64,000 nt of DNA from Callaeas wilsoni (Eukaryota > Chordata > Aves > Passeriformes > Callaeidae), in assembly GCA_013398955.1 (NCBI GenBank), contig VWPU01004564.1, positions 62,001 through 126,000 of the forward strand, in the 5' to 3' direction. The position numbers were made by a program, and so were the translations under genes. The notes below the pieces were generated by a model. The model made no database searches and had not been told where the DNA came from. It saw nothing but the letters and a program-made list of their open reading frames with translations. How positions within the stretch are numbered: position 1 is the stretch's first letter; every line of letters starts with the position of its first letter. Positions 24,534 through 38,178 of the stretch are shown here, one piece after another.

Positions 24534-24799
24534 CCTCCCTCTGCCTTGGCTCTGGATGGAGCAGCCAGCTGGGGCTCTATTGTTGAATGTGTGATGTGCT
24601 CCTGCCAGAGCTGGACAAAGCAGAGTGTCCACCACCCCTCGGGGTCCTGCAGCCCTGCAGGGAGCAAGGAAAATCCCCCTGGAGCCCCCAGGGGCACACG
24701 GTGAGTGCTGGGGACCCCCTGTGCCGTGGGACTGAGGAGAGATGCCCCATCACCAGCAGCATCCAAAACCTTCAGATGTCACCAGTTCTTCAGCATCCA

Positions 24800-25078
24800 C
24801 ATTTACAAGGGCACGGAATGCCAGGACAAGAGGGAATGACTTCCCACTGCCCGAGGGCAGGGTTAGATGCGATACTGGGAAGGGATTCTTCCTGTCAAGG
24901 TGAGGAGGCCCTGGCACAGGGTGCCCAGAGAAGCTGTGGCTGCCCCATCCCTGGAATTGCCCAAAGCCAGGTTGAACGGGGCTTGGAGCAACCTGGGCTA
25001 GTGGAAGGTGTCCCTGCCAATGGCAAGGGGTAATGAGTTTTATTGTCCCTTCCAATCCAAACCGTTATATGATCCCAG
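24800..25078 (+). mobile_element. CR1 3' fragment
   Basis: agggcagggttagatgcgat .. agaagctgtggctgccccat .. ttccaatccaaaccgttat. Confidence 0.88.
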
Positions 25079-26194
25079 GAAAAATCTCCTGTGAGAGTAA
25101 GAAAACAACCCCTCTAGAGCAGCCAGAGGGAAGGAAGGTCCTGAGTGTGGCCAGGTGGGTGGCACAGGGTGGATGATGGTTTGGTGACCATCATCCCATG
25201 GCCATGACCCCTTCCAGCAAACTGGATTCCCATAAACATGATCCACCTGCCTTCCTGGGCAATACCTTCTGTCACCTCCGAGCCCAGGCTGTGTCTCCTC
25301 AGCCTCCAGCTCCACACTTTGCATCTCCAGCTCACCTGCACTCCTGCCTCTCACACCCTGCAGCCGAGCAGCACCTCATCCCCCAAAGCTCAGCGTCCCT
25401 CCAGGTGTGAAATCCAGGACTCTCCATGTGCCACAGTCCTGTCTGAAGGGACCGTGACAGAGCCTGGGTGCCACCAAAAGCCTTTTCCCAGCCATTCCTC
25501 AGCAAAAGATCCATGCCAAGAGGGTGGCCAAGAGCCATGCCAGCATCCCAAGGGGTCAAGGAGCTGAGCCTGGCCCAGGGCTCCGAATAACGACACTTGA
25601 TTAATTGAGAGCCATGCCAGGCACCAGCTCTTGCTGGCAGCCCCTGACTACTAATCTGTGGCCTTTCTTTGGGGAGGAGTGGGGAGAGTCTCGGTGCTGT
25701 GAGGATTTGCATGCTCCATCCACCCCATGGATAGGCTGAGTGCCCTGGGAAAGCTGAAGGAAAGGGCTCCGTGGGCAGGGATGAGTTAATAGCAAAGGGA
25801 AGGGCACTTCTTGGTAACTGGTTTCTGTGACCTGAGGAGGGAGGAAGAAGCCTTGGGCTCTGGAGTATCCAGAGACAAATTCGAGACCTCCCAGTGGTGG
25901 GGGAAAGAGAGCATCCAGGCTCTTGGGAATGTGTCCCTTTTGTGAGCAGCTCTTGTCACAGGGGATAAGGAGGGAGGATTAGTGCTGATGTCAGAGGCTC
26001 TTGGCTGCAAACAGAGCACAGAGAGCCATAAATGGCCCTTAGAGGGAATACCAGGAGTGTGTGGAGGAGGGAACGAATGCACTGTCACGATAAACCCATC
26101 GGGATGATTTCTCCCTCTCTCTAGATCCAGAAAACTTGTTATGATTATTTGCATTATTGTTCTGGGTGGCATTTTACAGCAGTGTGTCTTGACA

Positions 26195-26286
26195 TGCTGA
26201 TATGGGTTAGTGGACGAGGTGGCATTCAGTCAAAGGTTGGACTTGATGACCTTGGAGGTCTTTTCCAATATTCCATGGTTCTCTAG
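26195..26286 (+). mobile_element. CR1 3' tail
   Basis: aaaggttggacttgatgacc .. ttggaggtcttttccaatat. Confidence 0.8.
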
Positions 26287-27109
26287 GTCTCTTGGCCAGA
26301 AAGATGTGCAGCTCACACCTCCGCTCCAAGTGCATGCCAGGCATCAGTAGGGTTTGAATTTCACAGCCCAGGTTGTGTCCCAGCCACGCAGGGTCCTTTG
26401 GGCAGGGCTGTCCCGACAGCACCCAGAGGAGCCCATGAGCTCAAGGACAGGTGACCACAGCCCAGAGCAAGGACATGGGCCATGGCCCTGCTCTGCTGGG
26501 GGTCTCCTAGCACTGGACTGAGCCCAGTCTGGTCCAGTTACAAACCTCAAGGAATTCATCCATGAGCGATGGAGCACAGGCGAGACAGATCCCGGGATGT
26601 GCAGAGCACCGGAAAGGAGGATTTTTTCCCCTCACCTTCAATGAAAACAATTCCCTTGCAGCCATGTTCCCGGAGCTCTGCTGGCAAAGGCGGCGGGGGC
26701 ACAGAGAGGTCGGGGAGCAGGCGAGGTGAAGGGATGAGCAGGACCAGACCCTCTCCCAGCCATCCCAGCCTGCTGTTGGCTTGTCACGTTAGTGATGCTG
26801 CCGGCTAGACAGGGACAGGAGAGTTGTACTGCCTGGGGCACAGGGAGTCTTGATTTTATCTTCTCACTTTCACTGTGCATCAGAGGATGTGTCTGGCTCC
26901 CTTCTTGTGAGGGAGGCCCAGCAGAGCCCGTGCTGTTTCGGACATGAGCAGCAGTTGTGGCTCCTCCCGTTCTCTCGTGCTGCTCAGCTGGGCCCTGCTG
27001 CAGCCAGGAGTTATGGTCTGTGAAACCAGAACCTGGGAAAGTGCAGAAATTACCTCAAAAGGCTGGAATTAGCTTTCCAGAGCTTCAAAGTTCTGACTAT
27101 TTGTTTGTA

Positions 27110-27245
27110 ATAGAATCCCAGAATGGTTTGGGTTGGAAGGGACTTTAAAGACTATCCAGTCCCACCCCCTGCCATGGGCAGGGACACCTTCCACTAGCAC
27201 AGGCTGCTCCAAGCCCTATCCAAGCTGGCCTTGAACTTCAACAAG
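27110..27245 (-). mobile_element. CR1 3' fragment
   Basis: tagaatcccagaatggtttg .. gccatgggcagggacacctt. Confidence 0.88.
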
Positions 27246-27584
27246 ATTTTGACACTCCAATTTCCTGTTCGTTCCAGAATAAAAGGCAGGAGGTTGTAAA
27301 ATTCGAGTATCTCAGATTCCTCATCCAACTTCCCACTCACGGCAGGGCTGCTGCCAGCACTGCCTAAGGGAACTCATGGCTTTGGGTAGACAGTTTTTGG
27401 TTATCTCCAAAGGCAGAGCTCTCCCCATGGTCCCACTGACTTGTCCCAGATCTGCACCACCCTCCTGAGGAGGGAACTTCTTCCAATGTCCAACCTGACC
27501 TTCCCAAGCTATGATTTATGGCCATTGCTCTTGGTGTGACTAAGTTTCAAAGGTTCTAGCCCAGAGATGTTTTAGATCAGTTCA

Positions 27585-27722
27585 AATCCCAGGATCTCAG
27601 AATGGTTTGGGCTGGAAGAGACCTTAAAGCTCAGCTCATTCTACCTGCTGCCATGGGCAGGGACACCTTGGTTGCTCCAAGCCCTGTCCAGCCTGGCCTG
27701 GGACACTTCTAGGGATGGGAAT
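27585..27722 (-). mobile_element. CR1 3' fragment
   Basis: tctcagaatggtttgggctgg; lacks the ccactatcccagg segment (small internal deletion). Confidence 0.85.
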
Positions 27723-29424
27723 TTTCCTCCAAGTCAGTCCTGGCTTTAGCTGGAAACACCTTTCAGGAAGAGAACTAGTCTTGAGCCATCACGAGACAGG
27801 CAGCCCATCAGGGCCTTGAAATGAGCCTGTGTAGCTCACTGCTTTTTTTTCCAATGAAATCACTGATTTTCTAAGGAAATACAGGAGACTCTGTCAGGAC
27901 ACCAGTAAAACATTTGATTTGGAAAACTGCGAGCTGGAAGTGGTTCTGTGAAGTCTGTTCAGGAACTGCATAAATGGGAGACCGCAACGACCCAAGTGGG
28001 GAAGGCTCAGCTGAACTGAGGTGACCGAGGTCCATGAGAAGTCGTCTCGTACTTCTTGATATTTCAAGACCTGTGCAGAAAAGTGATGCAAAAGGGGGAA
28101 GAGCAGAAATTTCCTGAGCTTTGGGGCCGTCTCACACGTGGAGGAGCCAGGACAAAGCCTGTGTGACAGAGCAGGCTGGAGGGTCTGCTGGGCTGCTGTC
28201 CTGAGGTCACTGAAATCCCAGGTTTCATCTTTTGGGGACTTCACTGGATGTGTTTCTGTGACAATTTGGCCTGGTCCCACTCTCTAAAGCTCCTTGATAT
28301 CCCCATGGCTGCTTCTCTTACCCCAGTTAAGATCCAGACCTTCCTTCCATGGACCCATGTCACCATCCTGGTTCCGTTGTCTGTCTTCTCTCCCTCTTCT
28401 CTTCCATTCACCCACAGCTCCCATCTTCACCCTGACTGCCACCCAAACGTGATGTGGCTTGGCATTTGCTGCCCTCCTCCCCTCTCTTGTTGTCCCAACC
28501 TGTTGCCTTCACTGCATCCCCACAGCCTGCAGCAGCTGGCAGCGAGTGCCCAGGAGGGATCCTGCCATGCCCAAATCCCTTCTCTGCTGCCACTGGAGAC
28601 CATCTGCAGCAGATGGAAGGAGCTTTGCCAGCTGCTGGCTCTTCAGGAGCCTTTTCCCACTCCTGTGGTGGGCAGTTGGGGGATGTTGGCAGAGCAGGGG
28701 GTGGGCTGCATTGCTGGAGCTTCCCGAGCAGATGTCCCGCCACCATCTCCGTGGGCTTCTCCTCCTGCTGTCTCCCAGGCTTTCCTGGTGCATAAATTAC
28801 ACCATGAGTTTGAGGATCATTTCTCCCACACCTGCCTGGGACTCCAGAAACCTGTTCCAGTGCATCTGGAGCTGACTTTGGTCAGAAAACAAAAGTCTGT
28901 CCGTGATGGACGGGGTGGGAAGTCCCTTCTGCTGAACCAGGGGCTCCCCCAGTGTGCCACCCTCTCTGCTCTGTGCCGTGCTGGGAGCTGCTGGGAAGGC
29001 TCCAGGGCTCACCTTTTTCCTCCTGTGTTCCAGATGGTTGATTTATCTCTCCTGCTGCCCTTGGCAAACACAGCCCTGGGGCAGCCTCCCCTGGGGAGGG
29101 TGTCAGTTGTAGCAAAGGAGCTGCTGCAGCCTCCTGGCCTTCAGTCCTTTTTGGGATCCCTGGGGGAAAGGACGAGTCTCTGTGTGACCCTGGGCAAGCA
29201 GGAAGGTGCTGGCTGTGCCTGGCCCTCCACAGGCTGGTCCGTGGCCATCCCTGCCCTGGCAGGGGTGCAGGAGGCAGCTGCATCGCTGGGGCTGGGCAGG
29301 GAGTGCTCTTCCCAAGAGAAAAAAAAATGGTATTTCCAAAACTTTCCCCCACACACAGGGAACCTGGTGGAGTTTGCCGTGCAAGAGAGCAAGGGGAAAA
29401 AGTTCAGTCACAAATTAGCAAGGC

Positions 29425-29848
29425 TTAGTGATGCTCCAAGAGCTGGAGCCCCTCCAGAGCCAGGCTGAGAGAGCTGGGGGGTTCAGCCAGGAGAAGAGAA
29501 GGCTCCAAGCAGACCTCAGAGCCCCTTCCAGAGTCTAAAGGGGCTCCAGGAGAGCAGGAGCAGGACTTGGGACAAGGGTCTGGAGTGCCATGGCAAGGGG
29601 GAATGGCTTCCCACTGCCAGAGGGCAGGGCTAGATGGGATATTGGGAAGGAATTCCTCCCTGGCAGGGCAGGGCGGCCCTGGCACAGGTTGCCCAGAGAA
29701 GCTGTGGCTGCTCCTGGATCCCTGGCAGTGTCCAAGGCCAGGTTGGACGGGGCTTGGAGCACCCTGGGATAGTGGAAGGTGTCCCTGGCTATGGCAGGGG
29801 GTGGAAAGGTCCCTTCCAACCTGAACCATCCTGGGATTCCATGGATGC
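29425..29848 (+). mobile_element. CR1 fragment, ~0.42 kb
   Basis: cagccaggagaagagaaggc .. gggatattgggaaggaattc .. ctgaaccatcctgggattcc. Confidence 0.9.
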
Positions 29849-32800
29849 TCTGCAGCAGACATCACTCTTTCAAGGACTGTAGCTCTAAGCTTTCTATGTT
29901 TGAAATGTTGAAGTCAGGTTGTTCTTGAGGACAGTTATCATTTCAATTAATTGGCACTTTCTGGGAAAGTATCATTTTATGGAAAACCTGGGGGGCAGGT
30001 TGGAGCCAACAACCTTTTGCTGGGGACATGCCATGATCTGAAGCAGATGAGTTTTCCACGTGCAGAGGGGCCCAGGAGGTGGGAACACCCTTGGCACCGT
30101 GTGACCCCAAAAGCTGCTCTGGCAGTGGCGTGGGGAGTGCCAGGATCCTCTGGAGCAGCTCCTCCGTGTGGGAACAAAGCCCTGCAGGCCGGGTGGCACA
30201 TGCAAATGGGGACTGCAAACCCCACTGAACAAAGAGCTCAAACACAGCCAAACTCTCGGCTGCCTGGGCCAAGTTGCTGGGCTTGTGGCATTAGCAACTG
30301 CTTTAAAGGCTGTAATCTACACCAAAGCCTGCCTTGATTCAAGTGGGGCTGCAGCCAGGACCAGCTTTGGGCTGCTTTGCCATGTTTTTAAGATTTTCCA
30401 GCGTTTGTAGTTACAGACTCAAGGAGCTGCGGGCTGGGCCCACTGGGAAGTTTTCCAGACACTTGACACAGCGTGGGTACCAGCCTGATGGGGCCACCTT
30501 GCCAAGAACCTCGGGAACAAAAACCTCACACACTGTGAAGCACCAGTTTTCCAGAGCTCCAGCAAGTCCAGGAATATCCCAGACCTGAGCATTTTTACTC
30601 CTTTAAGGGCAAATGTTGCTTATTAAAGAGCCCCAGTGCTGCCATCCCTTGCTTTCCTCAGCTTCTGCTAGACTGAATTGGTTCCAAACGTGTGTGGCTC
30701 CTGAACATGCCATCACAGGAGCAGAACTGGGAAAGGAATTGGGGGGACAAATGCTGTAATAGTCCAAGGAATAGTGAACCCTTTTAGCAGGAGAGTCACA
30801 CACACACAAGTGCTGGTGGAGGGGCTTCTGGGGGTCTCAAGCCTAACCTCCCATGCAAAGCAGGATCACCAGGGTCCCATGGAGGGCAGGGCAGGAGAAT
30901 CCTCCTTCTTCCCTTCCTCATCCAGGTGTTCCTCACTGTGGTGCATTCAGTGCTCGTGCTGGAGGAAGGCATCTGATTCAAATGCATTCTCCAGGAGGGC
31001 CCATGGTGTGAAAGCCTGTGATGCTTGAATGGCAGGAGAGAGTTTTACCCACAAAAGCAAAAAATGAGGAAGGTTTTAACCAGAAAAACTGATTTTCAGT
31101 TTGATACCTGGATGTGTTTGGACTCTGAGCTGAACAGGAGCACAAAAACCTGGGGCCTTGGGGTCAGTGGTGGGACCTGGAGTGGGGACAGTTGGACCAT
31201 TGTATGGTGACAGTCACCTGCTGGGGGCTGTGTGGGACTGGGGTGCCGTGGGGCAAGCAGGGAGGGCTGGTTTGGATTGGGTGTGCTGTGGGTGAGGCAG
31301 TGGTGTGAGACATCCCGGTCTCTGGTAATGTGGGGGTCACTTGTCCTAGCTGTCCCCTCTGCCCATGCCGGAGAAGCAGAGGTCACCCCCACCCCTGTGC
31401 CTGCTCCACCTGCCTGAAGCCTTGCACGGAGGCACTGTGTGCTCCTGCCGCTTCAAACACAGCTTTCCAGACTGCTGGAGCCTGGATCCCAGCCTGGAGG
31501 TCTCCAAGCCCTGTGGATTGCAGGTCAGGGCAGCCCTTGCCCGTGACTGATCACAGCACCGTCCTGGCTGCTGCACAGCGGCACCGCCAGCCTCGCGGCA
31601 CGGGTGTGGGAACGCTGGCCTGGGAATGCCCTGCTCTGCCCCACAGGGAATCCTGTTCCCCATATGACTGGGTTACCCAGTCAGACTGAGTCCCTGGGTG
31701 AAGGCAGAGAGGGGGAAGCTTTCCCCCTTCCCCCAAGGTTTTCCAAGCCTCCCCCTTTGCCGCAGTGGTAGGACAGTCACGGGCATCCCCTGCCAGATGC
31801 TCCGACAGAACCTTCTCCCTCACATCTCCCCGTTCCCTGCCCTGTCCCGTGGCCTCTGGACTGGCTGGTGCCTTGCAGCATCATGGTGCATTTCCCTGCC
31901 ACTCTGTCTTCAGCCGCGGGTCAGGCAGTTAATCCTGACCCCGATCGCAGCCGCTGCTGCACGGGGTAATTGAAAATGCCAGAATTCCCTGCTGACCCTC
32001 CTGTAATAAAAGCGGTTCCCCCCGTCCGGTAACCTGACACTCCAGGGACCGAGATCTGTCAGGAGGGCTCCGAGGAGATGCTGGAAAGCTCCCAGCTGTT
32101 CACCTCGCTTTTTCCCCTGGGTGATTTCAAAGTGTTGCCGGGGAGAGGCCACGGGCCGGGCTGGCTTTGCTCTCTCTGCGTCGTGAGTGTTTTCCAGAGC
32201 AAATGTTGACTCTGTCTGACATGACATGGGTTAGTGGTATTAAAGTGATCAGAGATAGGGAGTTTGCTGCCTGTAACCCGACTCTCAGCTAAGCCAGCAG
32301 AGGAACGGGACGCTTTGATTTTACCGGGATCTCCACAGCCCTGCCCCACTAGCAAGGAGTAGGGGCTGAGCCTTGGGACTGGCACGTGAAGGGGGGCTGG
32401 CTGCAGAATGGGGGGCAGATTGCATGGCAGCCTTTCAAATGGGTCAAAGATGATGAAAGAGAAGCTGTGGGAAGATGCTGGTGTCCCCCCTGGGGGCTGG
32501 AGCCACACAGTCCCACCAGACACTCCCAGAAGATGCTGCCAGCGGAGTCCGAGCCCCTGCGCTGCTCCCTGCGCTGCTGCCCTGGCTCATGGCAGCGTCT
32601 GTTCCCATTTTATTCCCTTTACAGCAGTGGTCCAGCTTCCCAGCCTGCACAGCGTGACCTTCCACAGGTCACAGCGGCACCGAGGCAGCAGAGTGGCCCT
32701 GGAGTGCCATGGACATTTGTCCAGTGTGTATCTGGATGTGGGCCTGGTTCACTGGGAGCCAGAGCTCCTAAAACCTGCTGGCAGTGGTGGTGGCCCAAGA

Positions 32801-32897
32801 GTCAGGACCTGACACAGAAAATTGGCCTCTGCTATCAAAGTCTGTTAGACAAGAATGCCCTGATGGGTCCTTTGGGATGGGATGAACCAGGATATAC

Positions 32898-33052
32898 TGA
32901 ATCATAAAATCACAGAATCCCAGACTGGGCTGGGTTGAAAGGGACCTAAAGATCATCTCATTCCACCCCCTCCCATGGGCAGGGACACCTTCCACTATCC
33001 CAGGTTGCTCCAAGCCCTGTCCAACCTGGCCTTGGGCACTTGCAGGGATGAG
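32898..33052 (-). mobile_element. CR1 3' fragment
   Basis: gaatcataaaatcacagaat, two octamer repeats, then gggctgggttgaaagggacc. Confidence 0.88.
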
Positions 33053-33802
33053 GCAGATAGAGGTGGAATAGGAGGGAGGTGACCTCAGGATGTTAAAGGA
33101 GCATGGCTGGGAGAAAGGAACAGCTCCCAGATGGAAGCTCTTGTTGAGTAAAAGAGGAAGATGTCCTTGGAGGTGTCCTGGGGCTCCTGGAACTGCTCAG
33201 AGGTGTGGTGTTTTGGGGATGGGTTGGAGAGACAAACACGTGAGCTGCCTAAGAACCCTCAAATCGACTCAGAGACATAAAAGCAAGGAGGAAAACGGGC
33301 CTATTTCTTTCGTATTGCCCCAAAACAATTCTTCATTGTGTGATGCCCCCCTGCTGCTTTTTGTCAGCTTTCTCCTAATGAATTTCCCTGAGCTTTAGAG
33401 TTTTACCAGTTACACGAATTTCGGATGCATCGAGGATCTCTCACCCGGCTCCCAGCAGGACTGGGATGATAGGAAATGCAGGAACAGCCTCCTCCCTTCC
33501 CTGAGCTGGGGGGCAGAGCCAAAAAAACCCAGTGGAAGTGCCCAGTGGAGAGGGAAGAGCAGCTCTGCAGGGCTGGGCTGAGGCAGGGAAGTGTCACCCT
33601 GGACACACTGAGGAATATCAGAGCTCAGCGAGGAGGTGGATGCTGTCTCTGGAGCTGAGAGATGGATCCTGGGTACTGAACTCAGTTTTGAGGTTTATGT
33701 TTAGAAATGCGATTAACAAAAAAATTGGAAAAGGTAGAGGAGAGGGTCATCAGGCTGATAAATGTGTGAAGTGCTCAGGAAACTACTTGGATAACAGAAA
33801 GG

Positions 33803-33870
33803 AATCACAGAATCATTGGCTGGTTTGGGTCGCAAGAGACCTTAAAGATCCTCCAGTTCCAACCTTCCAC
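33803..33870 (-). mobile_element. CR1 3' tail
   Basis: ggaatcacagaatcattggc then tggtttgggtcgcaagagacc. Confidence 0.8.
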
Positions 33871-35904
33871 GGACAAAAAGGAAATATTTTCATTATCTTT
33901 CAGCTCTTCCATGATGACAGTATTCTTTTTCTAGACTCTTCCTTCATTTAGCTACAAAACCCAGAAAAGTTCCTGCAGTTGGAAACTGAAGTCCATCAAT
34001 TTTAACCTGAAAATAAAAGGTGCATTTTCAAAGAGAGCTTGAGGGAAACCTCCCCAGAGGCACAGTGGGTTCAGCATCATCTGAAGTCCTCAAAGGAAGC
34101 AGGGGGTGTGTCTGTAGCATACTCAGGGGGTTAACCACAAGTGTTTCAGCTATTTTTGATTCTGCCTGGGTTTGTGCAGATGTTCAGACCTGGGTGTTAT
34201 GGAGCTTTTCCCAGTTCTCTGCTAAATTGCTGTGTTCCTGTGCTGTCTCATCCTGCTGCCCTGGGTTTGCTGTGACCTTCTTCAGGTTTTCCTGTGATTT
34301 AAAAGTCATTGTTTCTCCTGGAAAACTCACATTTTGTTCCTTCTTGTTTTCTTCCGTTTCCTTCTTTCCCTTAATACTTTTCATCATTTCCAGCAAGTCC
34401 CAAAGAAGCAACTATTTGTATGAAAGTCAAATTCTAGCTCTGCCAAGCCTGAGGCTTCGTGGTGCAACCAAGACCCCCCTTTGTCCCTACAGGAGATCAG
34501 GCAAATCCCCACTTAGAGAAGCCAAAGCCTCTTGTGGAGGATCAGTGCTGGTTAAGCTGCCTTTGTGTGATGGATCTGTGCCACCTGGGGTTTGGTTTCC
34601 CTGAGCACAGGCTGCCTGAGGTGCTGCTCCGGAGCCGTGGAGCTCCCTGGTTCCGTGCCCAGGGAGGTGTTATCCTCGTGTCACAGCAGCCTCAGGGAGC
34701 AGCTCCGTCACAGGGAAACCTGGACATGCTTTCAGTCAGAGATGTAAACCTGTGAAGAGAGATGTGCCTGGCTGGGATCTTTAGCAAAAGCTCTTTATAA
34801 AAAAAAAAAAGAATCTCTTTCATAAAAGTGGCTTCAGCTTCATAATCAGGGCCCAGACCATCACTTGTGATCTCCTTTTTTTTTCCTTTAGAAGACATGC
34901 TTTAAAATGCTGGATGTGCCTCAGCTACAGTGCCTGGGAAGCACGACATGGTGGGGCTCGTTTACAGGGATGTGGCAGGGAAGGAATGTGCTTTATTACC
35001 AAAAATTGGGATTTTATCTGGAGCTAATCAGAAAGGCTAAAGGGTGCTGATGCAGAGGGGCTGCTGAGGGAAGCCACATCCTGGGAGGTTTAAAGATTTA
35101 CCTAATACAGCTTCCCTTCCCTGGTGTGGTGTTGGACCAGAAGCTCTGGGGGTCCCATCCCAGCATCATTCCTGGGACTTGGTGCTCTGGGGAACTGAAG
35201 GGGGCAGTGGGAGAGGAGGGCTCAGTCCTGTCAGCCTTCAGAGCTCTTCTGTGTGCTCCGTGTGGAGGCACCTGGGCCTCTTGGGTCATCCCTTTCCTCA
35301 GCACAGTCTGTGGAATGGAGTGGAATGGAATATAGAATATTCCAGTTGGTCAGTGATCAGTCCAGCTGCTTCACCTAGAGATGGATAATGAACCTGGGAG
35401 AGGCCAGAGCAGCACAGCCTGGGCTGTGCCAGTCCCACTGGAACTGGCACACATGGCACACTCCACATTGAGGCCCTGAGACCAAGCCCAGCCACAAGGA
35501 CAGGATGCATTTCCTTGACTGTTACCCTTTTGTTAGATTAGAGCATCAGGATGTATCAGATCCACCATCAGATCCACAGGCCAGACCCACCTCGTGGTAC
35601 GAGAAGCATTGGCCTCTGTGAGGCTGAAGTTGCTACACTAATTTTGGGAAGGTCAAAAACAGCCTGGTGGCTTTGGTGCTTCCCTTGCCAATCCCTCTGG
35701 GACCACACGTTTCCTCCCCAGTTGGTATTTGAGCCTTACTGGGAGACAGTCAGTCAAGCAGGACCTAAGATCCCAGTTTCTTCATAAGGATGCCTTCATG
35801 GAAAATATGCTGTGTAGTGGGGTTTGAGCCCTGCCTGGCTATGTCCACCTTGTGACATTGAGCCAGCATGGTTTGAAAGGACACTGTCCTGAGGTGTCTT
35901 CAAA

Positions 35905-36515
35905 TCCCAGAATGGTTTGGGTTGGAAGGGACCTTAAAGGCCATCCAGTTCCACCCCTGCCATGGGCAGGGACACCTTCATAGCCCAGGGTGTGCCAAGC
36001 CTCATCCAGCTTGGCCTTGGACACTACCAGGGATCCAGGGGCAGCCACAGCTTCTCTGAGCACCCTGTGCCAGGGCCTCACAACCCGGACAGGGAGCAAT
36101 TCCTTCCCAATATCCCATCTATCCCTGCCCTCTGGCAGTGGGAAGCCATTCCCCCTTGTCCTTGTCCCTCCTTCCCTTGTCCCATAGTCCCTCTCCAGCT
36201 CTCCTGGAGCCCCTTTAGGCACTGGAAGGGGCTCTGAGCTCCCCCTGGGGCCTTCTCTTCTCCAGGAGAACACCCCCAGCTCTCTCTCCCAGCCTGGCTC
36301 CAGAGCAGAGGGGCTCCAGCCCTTGGAGTGTCACTGTGGCCTCCTCTGGACTGGCTCCAACACTTCCACATCCTTTCTGTGCTGGGACCCCAGGGCTCTG
36401 CAGGGGGGTCTCTCCAGAGCTGAGCAGAGGGGCAGAATCCCCTCCCTGGACCTGCTGCCCGTGCTGTGGCATCAGCCCAGGACACAGATGGTTTTCTGCC
36501 ACTGCAGCCTTGGCA
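35905..36515 (-). mobile_element. CR1 fragment, ~0.6 kb
   Basis: Among the longest copies here: from cagaatggtttgggttggaa through tctcctggagcccctttagg to cagcccaggacacagatggt. Confidence 0.9.
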
Positions 36516-37119
36516 GAGCTCAGCAGTGATCCCTTCGGGGAGGTGATGGCCGTGCAGCTCTGCTGGCAAGACCTAAGGCTGGGGGGGCCTCCTGAACCCC
36601 ATCCTTCCCAAGTGTTTTCAGTTCCTGAGCTCAGGCAGCGCCCTGTGTGCGCTGCAGAGCAGCCGGAGCAGCAGACCTGGCAGCACCCCCACACTGATCC
36701 TGCAGAGCTGCCCCGAGCCACGGAGCTCTGCTCAGCTCCCAGGATTAAGATAAACTGCCAAAACCCCAGGCCCAGCCTGGGCAGAGGTCTGGCTGTGATC
36801 AGTGTTGTGTGGCCATGCAGGGGCTCGGGGTGGTGACCACGGAAGTGTCACTCACATCCCTCCCGTGCCTCTGCCCCAGAGGGGTCACCGTGTGGGACAT
36901 GTTGGCTTTGTACATTAGTGGATTTTCATTAAGCTTGTTTTACACTCCAGTGGTGGTTTTGGCGTGGTTTATTTCTCCAGCAATTCAGAGAAGCCACAGG
37001 GCTCCACTGTGAGGAATCTGAGGAATCTGAGGCCATCCCTGATCAAGAGGATGCAGAAAGTGCCTTTCAAGGGCTGCAGTGGTTGGGTTTGCCTCAGTGC
37101 CCAGAGCTGATAATGTCAA

Positions 37120-37222
37120 GGGCGTGGGTTTGATCCTCATATGGACCATTCACTTCAGAGATGGACTCAATGATCTTTGTGGATCCTTTCCAACTCAGAA
37201 TATTCTGTGAAATCTGTGAAAT
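37120..37222 (+). mobile_element. CR1 3' tail
   Basis: gatggactcaatgatctttg .. tccaactcagaatattctgtg. Confidence 0.75.
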
Positions 37223-37734
37223 CAAATGACATTGAGGCTTAAGGGATTCAGTCAAGAGCAGTGTTTCCATTAGCTGTGGAATGAAGGAAGGTCTGTTTGT
37301 TTTTTGCACTGTCGGGACACACCTACCCCTGGAGACCCCATTGGGATAAATCCACCTCTGTTCACACCTTCATGGTGACATGGCAGGGTGATCAAGGCTC
37401 TGAGACTGGGGACTCCCCATATCTGATCTCCTCTGTGTGTCACAGGGCACAGTCAGCTGCCTGGGCATCGTGTCTGGATCCAGCTGAAGCCGTTCCTGCT
37501 GACTGGACCTGGGAAAGTCATTCTGAGGTCTGGCTGGCTCCTCTAAACTGGTTTCAAACTCAGACATGCAGTGCCAGCCCATCTCTGATTCACAGGACTG
37601 GGAGCCTCTCTGTGCACCCCAGGCCCTCACCTGGGACGAAGGGTGTGACAAGGACCATGTTTTGTGGCATTGCAGAGTGCTGCGCTCGGTTAGAAAAAAA
37701 TCCAGGAGAGGGATTGTTTCCATCTGCTCAGCAC

Positions 37735-38178
37735 TCTTGGGGCCACATCTGGGGTCCTGAGTCCTCTCTGGGGCTCCCAGTATCACAGTCATGGACAAAC
37801 TGGAGCAGGTCCACCAGGACAATGAGGTTACCCTGGGGCTGGGGCATGAGAGGTGAGGGCAGCTGAGAGCTGGGTCTCACCAGCCTGGAGAGGAGGAGGT
37901 TGAGGGGCATCAAGGGAGAGAATGCTGGAAACATCCACAAGAGACAACCAGCAAAATTCCAGTGGAATGTAAAGGAAAGTTTCTTCCCCACAAGAGCAAG
38001 GTAGCCAGGGGCTGCGGCTCAGAGAGCCCATGGGATCCCCATCCATGGGGATCAGATTCACTGGGTCTCATCTGGACACAGTCCTGAGCAAAATGATCTG
38101 ATTTTGAAATTACTCTGCCAGCCCATGGGACATGAAACATCCAGAGGTCCCTCCTGACCTAGGCCTTCCTGTGATTTT
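37735..38178 (+). mobile_element. diverged CR1 3' fragment
   Basis: ccacatctggggtcctgagt .. gctcccagtatcacagtcat .. gacctaggccttcctgtgat follow CR1 order with many changes. Confidence 0.65.

Noticed and set aside
28248..29468. 406-codon open frame on the + strand, the longest in the window
   Set aside because: Low-complexity composition with no recognisable domain; it runs into a CR1 copy at the end, and lies in intron 5 with no splice or start context. Chance opening in GC-rich sequence.
37735..38178. Initially taken as an unknown repeat or retroviral piece
   Set aside because: Order of short blocks matches a diverged CR1 3' region, so listed as CR1 with lower confidence.
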